A stretch of DNA of 6,404 nt from Clostridiales bacterium (lineage in GTDB: Bacteria > Bacillota_A > Clostridia > Christensenellales > Aristaeellaceae), in the NCBI GenBank assembly GCA_012514855.1, contig JAAYZL010000202.1:1-6404 (forward strand), given 5' to 3'. Shown here one piece after another: positions 1 through 6,404 of the stretch. Each line of letters begins with the position of its first letter. Position 1 is the first letter of the stretch. Below the pieces are notes generated by a model. It worked only from the letters and a program-made list of their open reading frames with translations, was not told where the DNA came from and made no database searches. A program made the translations under genes and the position numbers.

Positions 1-410
1 AGGTCTACCCGCTCAAGATCAAGAACTACGTGATCGGCGGCATCTTCGCGGGCGTCGCGGGCATACTCTACGCGTTCCAGACGCGCATCATCGACCCCTC
101 GTCGTTCGACTGGAGCATGTCGTCGGAGCTGACGATCTTCACGTTCTTCGGCGGCACGAACAGCCTGATCGGCTCGTCGATCTCCGCGTTCGTCCTGAAG
201 ATCATGCCGGAGTATTTGCGAAACGTCACGGTCTTCGGCCAGAGCCTGCAGATCTACCGCGTGATCCTCTACTGCATACTCATCATCATCATCATCAACT
301 TCCGCCCCGCCGGTCTCTTCGGCGAGTGGGAGCCCACGACGAAGAACCTGATCGCGCTTGCGCGCAGGGCGGCGAAAATCTTCAGGCGCGGGGGTGACGC
401 GGATGCTTGA
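1..410 (+). CDS. livM: Branched-chain amino acid-type ABC transporter permease, LivM family (C-terminal part, 5' truncated)
   Basis: This is the C-terminal end of an inner-membrane permease of a Liv-type (HAAT) ABC importer. The reading frame is open from the left edge (first full codon at 3), so 135 residues are visible of a family that is usually about 300-360 long. Visible are a hydrophobic segment (YVIGGIFAGVAGILYAF), a stretch around ELTIFTFFGGTNSLIGSSI that matches the conserved LivM region where the family has a GG-GSLLGP-like turn, and a last membrane segment with a run of five isoleucines followed by NFRPAGLFGEW, equivalent to the FRPxGLFG ending typical of LivM. A short basic tail follows. 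The stop overlaps the start of the LivG-type ATPase gene by 8 bases, indicating translational coupling. The LivH-type partner permease and the binding protein would lie upstream, outside the window. Family assignment is firm; the transported substrate is unknown, because Liv-type systems also carry urea, amides and other small compounds. Confidence 0.9.
   Translation, partial: VYPLKIKNYVIGGIFAGVAGILYAFQTRIIDPSSFDWSMSSELTIFTFFGGTNSLIGSSISAFVLKIMPEYLRNVTVFGQSLQIYRVILYCILIIIIINFRPAGLFGEWEPTTKNLIALARRAAKIFRRGGDADA
391..397 (+). promoter_or_regulatory. Ribosome binding site for the LivG-type gene
   Basis: GGGGTGA lies 5 bases before the ATG at 403, inside the end of the permease gene. It supports ATG 403 rather than the upstream in-frame codon at 358, which would add 15 residues without family similarity and a 53-base overlap. 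Confidence 0.6.
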
Positions 411-1175
411 TTGCGTATTGAGGACGGAGAAGATCCGCAAGTTCTTCGGCGGCGTGCGCGCCATCGAGGATTTTTCGATGGAGCTGTTTTCCGAGGAGAC
501 GCGCGGCATCATCGGGCCCAACGGCGCCGGGAAGACGACGATCTACAACTGCATCTCGGGCATCTATAAGCTCGACGGCGGCGAGATCACGCTCGGCGGC
601 ACGCGCACGACCGAGATGGCGCAGGAGGAGATCGCGCGGCTCGGCCTCTCGCGCACGTTCCAGAACACGCGCCTCTTTCCCGGCCTTTCGGTGCTCGACA
701 ACGTGAAGGTCGCGGTCGACTGGGGTGGAAAATACACGATGTTTCAGGCGATGCTCCGGACGCCGAAGGTGCGCCGCGAGGAGAGGCGGATTCAGGAGGA
801 GGCCATGCGCTGCCTAAAGACCGCGCGGCTGGACAGCTACGCGAACATGCGGCCGCAGAACCTCTCCTACGGCATCCAGCGCAGGCTCGAGATCGCGCGC
901 GCGCTGGCCTCGCGGCCGAAGGTCCTGATGCTCGACGAGCCCGCCGCCGGGCTCAACCCGGAGGAGGTCTCCCAGCTCATCGACTTCATCGCCGAGATCC
1001 GCGAGAACTTCCACCTGTCGCTCCTGATCATCGAGCACAAGATGGACGTCATCATGCAGCTTTGCAGCCGCATCTACGTGCAGGATTCCGGCATGACGAT
1101 CGCCGAGGGGTGCGCCGAGGAGATTCAGGCCAACCCGGTCGTGCTGGCGGCGTATCTGGGGGAGGCGAAAAAGGC

Positions 1176-1179
<4 letters not shown>
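403..1179 (+). CDS. livG: Branched-chain amino acid-type ABC transporter ATP-binding protein, LivG family
   Basis: This is a cytoplasmic ATPase of 258 residues, one of the two nucleotide-binding subunits that power the importer. All ABC landmarks are present: Walker A GPNGAGKTT at residues 38-46, Q-loop glutamine 87 in RTFQNTRLF, signature LSYGIQRRLEIARAL from 154, Walker B VLMLDEP at 174-180, and the H-loop histidine 212 in IIEHKMDV. The LSYGxQ form of the signature (instead of LSGGQ) and the RTFQNxRLF motif are characteristic of LivG rather than LivF. The C-terminus AYLGE also matches the family. The start at 403 is chosen because it follows a ribosome binding site and begins just before the first conserved beta strand. 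The gene overlaps the permease by 8 bases and the next ATPase by 4 bases (ATGA). Length and motifs are normal, so it should be functional. The substrate is set by components outside the window. Confidence 0.95.
1161..1165 (+). promoter_or_regulatory. Ribosome binding site for the LivF-type gene
   Basis: GGAGG lies 10 bases before the ATG at 1176, within the last codons of the LivG-type gene. The spacing is a little long. The start is also supported by the ATGA stop/start overlap. Confidence 0.5.
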
Positions 1180-1901
<722 letters not shown>

Positions 1902-1905
1902 GGAC

Positions 1906-2661
1906 ATGGACAATCTTCGCGTTAAAATTCTCGACAGCCGCGAGGAACTGGGCAGGGCCGCCGCAAGCGAGGCGGGGGAGCTCCTGCGCCGGCTGATTTC
2001 CGAAAAGGGCGAGGCGACGGCGGTGTTCGCGGCCGCGCCCTCGCAGAACGAGTTTCTTTCGAACCTGCTCAAGCAGGACGTCGACTGGACGAGGGTCCGG
2101 GCGCTGTACCAGGACGAGTACGTCGCGCTCGACCCCGCGCACCCGGCGGGCTTCGGCAACTTCCTCGACAAGGCGATCTTTGGCAAGCTGCCGTTCAAGG
2201 AGATTCACTATCTTCGCGGCGGCGCGCCGGAGGAGGTCATCCGCCGCTACGGGGAGCTGATCGACGCCTGCCCGCCGGACGTGATCTTTCTCGGCGTCGG
2301 CGAAAACGGCCATCTGGCCTTCAACGACCCGCCGGTCGCGGACTTCGACGATCCCCTGCGCATGAAGGTCGTCGAGCTCGACGAAATCTGCCGCCGCCAG
2401 CAGGTCAACGACAAGTGCTTCGAGCGCATCGAGGACGTGCCCACGCACGCGCTGACGATGACGCTTTCCGAGATCATGTCCATCCCGACGGCGCTCGCGA
2501 TGGTTCCGGGCCGCCTCAAGGCCGACGCGGTACGCAGCGCGCTCGAGGATGAAATCTCGACGAGGTGCCCGGCCTCGATCCTGCGCAGGCACCCGAACGC
2601 GACGCTGTTCCTCGAGCCCGGCAGCGCCTCGAAGCTCGCGAAGAAGGAGGCGTTTTTATGA
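1906..2661 (+). CDS. NagB-like glucosamine-6-phosphate deaminase / 6-phosphogluconolactonase superfamily protein
   Basis: This 251-residue cytoplasmic protein has the size and landmarks of the NagB/6-phosphogluconolactonase fold, whose classical member converts glucosamine-6-phosphate to fructose-6-phosphate and ammonia. Visible are YQDEYVAL (D70, the position of the catalytic Asp72 of E. coli NagB), and GVGENGHLAFNDPP (residues 130-143), which contains the conserved active-site histidine H136. Then come VNDKCF and THALTMT, matching the later conserved blocks. Differences from classical NagB are clear. The sugar-phosphate loop, usually TGGTP-like, is AAAPSQ at 42-47, and the E. coli Glu148 position is aspartate (D141). 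From memory these traits mark a recurring, poorly characterised subfamily, so the exact substrate is uncertain and no symbol is given. The gene starts 4 bases after the LivF-type gene and overlaps the creatininase-family gene by 4 bases. No sugar kinase that would make its phosphorylated substrate is visible in the window. Confidence 0.82.
   Translation: MDNLRVKILDSREELGRAAASEAGELLRRLISEKGEATAVFAAAPSQNEFLSNLLKQDVDWTRVRALYQDEYVALDPAHPAGFGNFLDKAIFGKLPFKEIHYLRGGAPEEVIRRYGELIDACPPDVIFLGVGENGHLAFNDPPVADFDDPLRMKVVELDEICRRQQVNDKCFERIEDVPTHALTMTLSEIMSIPTALAMVPGRLKADAVRSALEDEISTRCPASILRRHPNATLFLEPGSASKLAKKEAFL
2644..2650 (+). promoter_or_regulatory. Ribosome binding site for the creatininase-family gene
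   Basis: AAGGAGG lies 7 bases before the ATG at 2658, inside the last codons of the NagB-like gene. It fixes this start over the upstream in-frame codon at 2565, which is deep within the preceding gene. Confidence 0.75.
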
Positions 2662-3404
2662 TCCGCGGACTGCACGGATGCATCGACGACATCGCCGCAA
2701 CCGACCTCGCGATCCTCTCGGTCGGCTCCATCGAGCAGCACGGGCCGCACCTCTCCGTCATCACCGACTGGGCGATCGCCGACGCGATGGGCCGGGGCGT
2801 CGCCGAAAAGACCGGCGGCTTCTACATTCCGGCGCTGCCGATCAGCACGAACAAGGAGGCCAGGGGCAAGCGCGGCTCGGTCGGCATGAACTCGGACACC
2901 TTTTATAAGATGATCCGCGAGATCTGCCTCGACCTCAAGGCGCAGGGCTTCCGCAAGATCGCGATCATCCGCGCGCACGGCGGCATCTTCGTGATGACGA
3001 GCGTCGTGCGCGAGCTGAACGCCGAGTTCAACCCGGACCTGATGGTCGCGAACCTCGACATGCTCGAGGTCTGCTGGCCGAAGTTCAAGCCGATGGGCAT
3101 CCTCGACACGGACACCGAGCTCCACGCGGGCGAGGGCGAGACGTCTTTGATGCTCCACCTGCACCCGGAGCTCGTAAATATGGAGAAGGCGGTCGACTTC
3201 GTGCCGAACGTACCGCGCAGCTACCTGAGCTACGCCGGCTTCCTGCGCCACTGTCCGGACGGCGTCTGGGGCAACGCCCGGTGCGCGACCGCGGAAAAGG
3301 GGCGGCGGATGCTCGAGTTTTCGATCGAGGAGACCGTCCGCGAGATGGAGAAGATCTTCGCGATCATGGAGAACAAGGGCGAGATGAACGGAGTCTGGTT
3401 CTGA
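2658..3404 (+). CDS. Creatininase-family metal-dependent hydrolase
   Basis: This 248-residue protein belongs to the creatininase fold, a family of divalent-metal hydrolases that includes creatinine amidohydrolase, formamidopyrimidine deformylases and a hydrolase of an oxidised inositol (IolN type). Metal-binding motifs are present: SIEQHGPHL with E26 and H28, D37 eleven residues after E26 (the spacing of Glu34, His36 and Asp45 in Pseudomonas creatininase), H107 in RAHGGIF, and HAGEGETSLML with E159 and E161. RAHGGIF replaces the more usual NGHGGN, so the pocket next to the metal differs. LPISTNKEARGKRGSVGM takes the place of the family's LPFGxSxEH region. There is no signal peptide, so it acts in the cytoplasm. 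The start overlaps the NagB-like stop (ATGA) and follows a strong ribosome binding site. The fold is secure; the substrate is not. The neighbouring Gfo/Idh dehydrogenase suggests an oxidised sugar or cyclitol, and the downstream flavoprotein suggests a cyclic amide as an alternative. Confidence 0.9.
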   Translation: MIRGLHGCIDDIAATDLAILSVGSIEQHGPHLSVITDWAIADAMGRGVAEKTGGFYIPALPISTNKEARGKRGSVGMNSDTFYKMIREICLDLKAQGFRKIAIIRAHGGIFVMTSVVRELNAEFNPDLMVANLDMLEVCWPKFKPMGILDTDTELHAGEGETSLMLHLHPELVNMEKAVDFVPNVPRSYLSYAGFLRHCPDGVWGNARCATAEKGRRMLEFSIEETVREMEKIFAIMENKGEMNGVWF

Positions 3405-3406
3405 TT

Positions 3407-3412
3407 AGGAGG
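3407..3412 (+). promoter_or_regulatory. Ribosome binding site for the Gfo/Idh gene
   Basis: A perfect AGGAGG in the 14-base gap, 6 bases before ATG 3419. It decides this start against the upstream in-frame codon at 3281, which would give a 46-residue extension read out of the creatininase-family gene. Confidence 0.8.
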
Positions 3413-3418
3413 TTGAGC

Positions 3419-4486
3419 ATGGAGAGAAAGCTGCGGGTTCTGCTGGTCGGAGCCGCGTTCAGCGCGGATCTGCACATGGACGGCTACGCGCGCATCCGCG
3501 ACAGGGCCGAGATCGCGGCCATCGCGGACAGGGACCTCGGCCGCATCCGCGCGCTGGCCGGGCGATACGGCATTGAAAACTACGAGGCTTACGACAGCTT
3601 CGAGGAGGCGATCGAGCGCGCGGAGGTCGACCTGGTCGACATCTGCATGCCGAACTTTTTGCACCACGCGGTCGCGATGAAGGCGCTTCATAGGGGCCGG
3701 CACATCGTCTGCGAAAAGCCGCTCGCGACGACTTTGGAGGACGGGCGCGAGATCATCGAGACCGCCGAGAAGCTCGGCAAGAGGGTCTACTACGCCGAGG
3801 ACTGGCTCGGCGCCCCCGCGCTTCAAAAGGCGCTCGCGATCGTGCGCGAGGGCGGCATCGGCGAGGTGAAATTCGTGCGGCTGCGCGAGTGCCACAACGG
3901 TTCGCACAGCCCGTTCGCGCAGACCATCCGCTACTGCGGCGGCGGCTGCATGATCCACCTGGGCGTGCATCCGGTCGGGTTCATGCTCGCGCTCAAGGAC
4001 AACCGCTGGCAGGAGCTCACGGCGATGACCAGCGGCGGCGGCCAAAACAACCTGATCCACCGCACGATGGAGGGCGAGGACTGGGCGGCCTGCCTGATGC
4101 GCTTTGCCGACGGCACCGTCGCGGTCATGGAGAGCAACTACGTGTCCGAGGGCGGCATGGAGGACTCGATCGACTTCTACGGAACGCTCGGCTGCCTGCA
4201 CGTCGATTTGACGTTCACAAGCGCCATCCGCGCGTTCAGCAAGCCCGGCCTCTCCTACACCGTGGAGAAGGCCGACATCACAACCGGCTGGTCGAATCCG
4301 GCGGTCGACGAGAAGTTCAATCTGGGATACGTCGCGGAGATCGCCCACTTCGTCGACTGTGCGCTTCGCGATGCGGACGCCCGCGTCGGGCTGCGCGGCG
4401 TCGACGGGCTCGAGGCGCTCAAGGTCATCCGCCTGATCTACGAGTCGGCGGAGACGGGGCGAAAAATCGTAAACGACGCTCTGTAA
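3419..4486 (+). CDS. Gfo/Idh/MocA-family NAD(P)-dependent oxidoreductase
   Basis: This 355-residue cytoplasmic enzyme has a Rossmann N-terminal half and the alpha/beta C-terminal half of the glucose-fructose oxidoreductase/inositol dehydrogenase family, which oxidises or reduces a hydroxyl on sugars, cyclitols and related compounds. Visible are the first beta strand and nucleotide loop LRVLLVGAAFSADLH, IAAIADRD after it, VDICMPNFLH, the catalytic CEKPLA motif with E99, K100 and P101, and GGGCMIHLGVHPV with H184 at the conserved active-site histidine. The loop reads GAAFSA where the family normally has GxGxxG, and H180 stands where an aspartate is common. REGGIGEVKFVRLRECHNGSHSPFA resembles the RESHSGPHSxW type seen in part of the family. 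The length is normal. Gaps of 14 bases before and 13 bases after, each holding a ribosome binding site, place it in the operon. The family is certain; the substrate is unknown. Confidence 0.92.
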   Translation: MERKLRVLLVGAAFSADLHMDGYARIRDRAEIAAIADRDLGRIRALAGRYGIENYEAYDSFEEAIERAEVDLVDICMPNFLHHAVAMKALHRGRHIVCEKPLATTLEDGREIIETAEKLGKRVYYAEDWLGAPALQKALAIVREGGIGEVKFVRLRECHNGSHSPFAQTIRYCGGGCMIHLGVHPVGFMLALKDNRWQELTAMTSGGGQNNLIHRTMEGEDWAACLMRFADGTVAVMESNYVSEGGMEDSIDFYGTLGCLHVDLTFTSAIRAFSKPGLSYTVEKADITTGWSNPAVDEKFNLGYVAEIAHFVDCALRDADARVGLRGVDGLEALKVIRLIYESAETGRKIVNDAL

Positions 4487-4492
4487 GGAGGT
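4485..4492 (+). promoter_or_regulatory. Ribosome binding site that decides the GTG start of the flavoprotein gene
   Basis: AAGGAGGT overlaps the stop codon of the Gfo/Idh gene and sits 7 bases before GTG 4500. It is a near-perfect site, and the conserved start of the barrel (IFIPVTIGGVTFKNPFYVASG) follows directly. The nearest in-frame ATG, at 4800, would delete the first 100 residues of the domain. Confidence 0.85.
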
Positions 4493-4499
4493 CTGTTCC

Positions 4500-6404
4500 G
4501 TGCAAGAGATATTCATTCCCGTAACGATCGGCGGCGTGACGTTCAAAAACCCGTTCTACGTCGCGTCCGGGCCTACGACGAAATCCGTGCGCCAGTTGAA
4601 GCGCATCGAGGAGTGCGGCTGGGCCGCGGCCAGCATCAAGCTGACGATCGACCCGGCGCCCTACATCAACCGCAAGCCGCGCTACGGCGTGTTCAAAGAC
4701 CGCAACGCGCTCGCGTTCACGACCGAGAAGCGACTGACCTTCGCCGAGGGACTGCAGCTCGTCGAGGAGGCGAAGCAGGTCCTGACCGACCTCAAGCTCA
4801 TGGCCAACATCACCTACGCCGGCGACCAGGGCGCGGAGGGCTGGGTGAACATGGCGAAGCGCTTCGAGGAGGTCGGCGCGGACATTATCGAGCTCAACAT
4901 GTGCTGCCCGAATATGTCCTACAACGTCGAGCTGACCTCCGGCGGAAGCTGCTCGACCTCGAAAAAGACCGGCGCGAGCCTCGGTCAGAGCGGCGACGCG
5001 GTCGCGGAGATCGTGCGCGCGATCAAGAGGGAGATCCACATCCCGCTGTTTGTCAAGCTGACGCCCGAGGGCGGCCAGATCGCGCGCGTCGCGAAGGCGC
5101 TCTACGAGGCGGGCGCGGACGCGGTCGGCGGCACCTCGAACCGGCTCGGCATCCCGCCGATCGATCTGGAAAACCCGGGGAAGGCCGTCTACCATCTGCA
5201 GGACGAGATCAGCATGTCCTGCCACTGCGGGGCGTGGCTCAAGCCCCTGGCGCAGCGCGACACCTACGAGATGCGCAAGGTCAACGGCATGGAGCCGAAG
5301 ATCATGATGGCCGGCGGCGTGCGCAACTGGCGGGACGCGGTCGAGCTCGTGATGTGCGGCGCGAACCTCGTGGGCGTCTGCGCCGAGACGCTGATCTCCG
5401 GCTACGACATCGCGCGCCCGATGATCGAGGGCATGAAGCGATACATGGACGAGCACGGCTACACCGACCCTTCGGAGTTCTGCGGCATCGTCGTGCCCGA
5501 GGTCAAGACCGCGACCGAGGTCACGCTCTACAAGGGATATGCGCGCATCAGGCAGCCGAACCTCGCCGCGCCCTGCAAGCACGCCTGCCCGCACCACGTG
5601 CCGGCGCAGGGCTACATCCAGAAGGTTTCGAAGCGCGAGTTCGAGGACGCCTACCGTTTGATCACGGCCAAGGGGCCGATGCAGGAGATCTGCGGGCTCG
5701 TGTGCAGCCATCCGTGCGAGGAGGTCTGCACGCGCGGCATACACGGGCGCGCGCTCGACATCCGGGGCATCAAGCGCTTCGCGCTGGAATATGGCCGCGC
5801 GCGGGGCTGGAAGCCGGCCTATGCCGCCGGGGAGCCGAACGGCCGCCGCGTGGCGGTCGTCGGAAGCGGCCCCGCCGGAATCGCCTGCGCGGGCAAGCTC
5901 GCCGAGGCGGGGTATCATGTCACGATGTTTGAAAAGGACGAGCTGCCCGGCGGCATGCTGCGCTACGGCATCCCCGCGTTCCGCCTGCCGGCCTTCGAGG
6001 TCGATCGGCTGTTCGAAACGCTTGCGGCGGGCGGCGTACGCGTCGAGACCGGGCGGCGGTTCGGAAAGGGCGGCGACCTGTCGATCAAGTCGCTCAGGGA
6101 GGCCGGGTTCGAGGCGATCTTCCTGGGCGTCGGCGCCGGGAAGGGCAACGCGCCGAAGCTCGAGGGCGTCGGATCGGGGGGCGTGCTGGACGCGATGGAA
6201 TTCGTCCGGGACGTGCGCGCCGGACACGCGCCGGACATGCGCGGCCGGACCGTGGTGCTCGGCGGAGGCTTCACCGCGATCGACGCCGCGCGCACCGCCG
6301 TCCGGCTCGGAAGCAGCGAAGTCATCGTCGCCTACCGCCGCACCCGGCGGGAGATGCTCGCCGCCGACGAGGAGATCGACGAGGCCGAGGCCGAGGGCGT
6401 GAAG
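4500..6404 (+). CDS. Dihydropyrimidine/dihydroorotate dehydrogenase-type FMN domain fused to a GltD-type FAD/NAD(P)H oxidoreductase (3' truncated)
   Basis: An open frame from GTG 4500 reaches the right edge without a stop, giving 635 residues. Residues 1-320 are an FMN barrel of the PreA/dihydroorotate dehydrogenase family: TIGGVTFKNPFYVASGP, IELNMCCPN (N133), VKLTPE with K186, EAGADAVGGTSN, and MAGGVRNWRDAVELVMCGANLVGV. Residues about 345-430 form an iron-sulfur segment with C359, C363, C398, C402, C406 and C410 (CGLVCSHPCEEVC). From 450 comes a GltD-like reductase: FAD motif VAVVGSGPAG (455-460), E478, GGMLRYGIPAFRLP (484-497), and NAD(P)H motif VVLGGGFTAIDAAR (588-598) followed by YRRTRREM. 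Electrons would pass from NAD(P)H through FAD and Fe-S to FMN, or in reverse, to act on a C=C bond. Mammalian dihydropyrimidine dehydrogenase has these modules in reverse order, and bacterial PreT/PreA are separate proteins. The usual catalytic cysteine of ACGQ is absent (SLGQ, 160-163). The true substrate is uncertain. Confidence 0.88.
   Translation, partial: MQEIFIPVTIGGVTFKNPFYVASGPTTKSVRQLKRIEECGWAAASIKLTIDPAPYINRKPRYGVFKDRNALAFTTEKRLTFAEGLQLVEEAKQVLTDLKLMANITYAGDQGAEGWVNMAKRFEEVGADIIELNMCCPNMSYNVELTSGGSCSTSKKTGASLGQSGDAVAEIVRAIKREIHIPLFVKLTPEGGQIARVAKALYEAGADAVGGTSNRLGIPPIDLENPGKAVYHLQDEISMSCHCGAWLKPLAQRDTYEMRKVNGMEPKIMMAGGVRNWRDAVELVMCGANLVGVCAETLISGYDIARPMIEGMKRYMDEHGYTDPSEFCGIVVPEVKTATEVTLYKGYARIRQPNLAAPCKHACPHHVPAQGYIQKVSKREFEDAYRLITAKGPMQEICGLVCSHPCEEVCTRGIHGRALDIRGIKRFALEYGRARGWKPAYAAGEPNGRRVAVVGSGPAGIACAGKLAEAGYHVTMFEKDELPGGMLRYGIPAFRLPAFEVDRLFETLAAGGVRVETGRRFGKGGDLSIKSLREAGFEAIFLGVGAGKGNAPKLEGVGSGGVLDAMEFVRDVRAGHAPDMRGRTVVLGGGFTAIDAARTAVRLGSSEVIVAYRRTRREMLAADEEIDEAEAEGVK

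Noticed and set aside
282..296. Five tandem ATC units in the last membrane segment of the permease, a possible slippage site
   Set aside because: The run is short and a change of one unit would only add or remove an isoleucine in a membrane helix; no sign of phase variation.
2302..2313. Asparagine in ENGH of the NagB-like protein as loss of the E. coli catalytic Asp141
   Set aside because: Monomeric NagB enzymes of Bacillus type also carry an NGH form at this place, so this change alone is not unusual.
3405..3418. Possible promoter or terminator in the gap before the Gfo/Idh gene
   Set aside because: Only 14 bases, occupied by a ribosome binding site, with no room for a promoter or hairpin. 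The 13-base gap at 4487-4499 is the same.
4613..5932. Plus-strand open frame of 439 codons inside the flavoprotein gene
   Set aside because: It is a +2 shadow of the 4500-6404 gene, with an arginine-rich low-complexity product and no ribosome binding site, while the other frame carries many conserved motifs.
5791..6402. Plus-strand open frame over the FAD/NAD(P)H domain
   Set aside because: Serine- and arginine-rich product with no motif; the overlapping frame encodes the clear VAVVGSGPAG and GGGFTAIDAAR motifs.

Overview
The window is one strand of tightly packed, GC-rich bacterial coding sequence. All seven genes read left to right. Junctions are either overlaps of 4 to 8 bases or gaps of 4 to 14 bases, and most starts have a strong AGGAGG-like ribosome binding site. 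No RNA gene, mobile element, CRISPR array, internal promoter or terminator could be seen. The strong purine-rich ribosome binding sites, high GC and anaerobe-style flavin/iron-sulfur enzyme suggest an anaerobic bacterium such as a GC-rich member of Clostridia or a similar lineage. That placement is an inference and is weak.

Layout: positions 1-410 hold the C-terminal part of a LivM-type permease. Positions 403-1179 and 1176-1901 hold the two ATPases (LivG- and LivF-type) of the same branched-chain-amino-acid-type ABC importer. Four catabolic-looking genes follow without a break: a NagB-like sugar-phosphate isomerase/deaminase (1906-2661), a creatininase-family metal amidohydrolase (2658-3404), a Gfo/Idh/MocA NAD(P)-dependent oxidoreductase (3419-4486), and a large protein that runs off the right edge (4500-6404, 635 residues visible). 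The last one joins an N-terminal dihydroorotate/dihydropyrimidine-dehydrogenase-type FMN barrel to a C-terminal GltD-type iron-sulfur/FAD/NAD(P)H reductase.

Taken together the cluster looks like an uptake-and-breakdown operon for a small polar compound. The importer would bring it in. The Gfo/Idh enzyme could oxidise a hydroxyl group, the creatininase-family enzyme hydrolyse a ring or C-N/C-C bond, the NagB-like enzyme isomerise or deaminate a sugar phosphate, and the flavoprotein carry out an NAD(P)H-linked reduction or oxidation of a C=C bond. The substrate cannot be read from the sequence; a cyclitol or amino sugar, and a cyclic amide such as a pyrimidine or hydantoin, are both compatible. 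The most unusual item is the 4500-6404 fusion. It has the domains of dihydropyrimidine dehydrogenase in the opposite order, lacks the usual catalytic cysteine at its normal place, and has cysteine-rich replacements in its flavin barrel.
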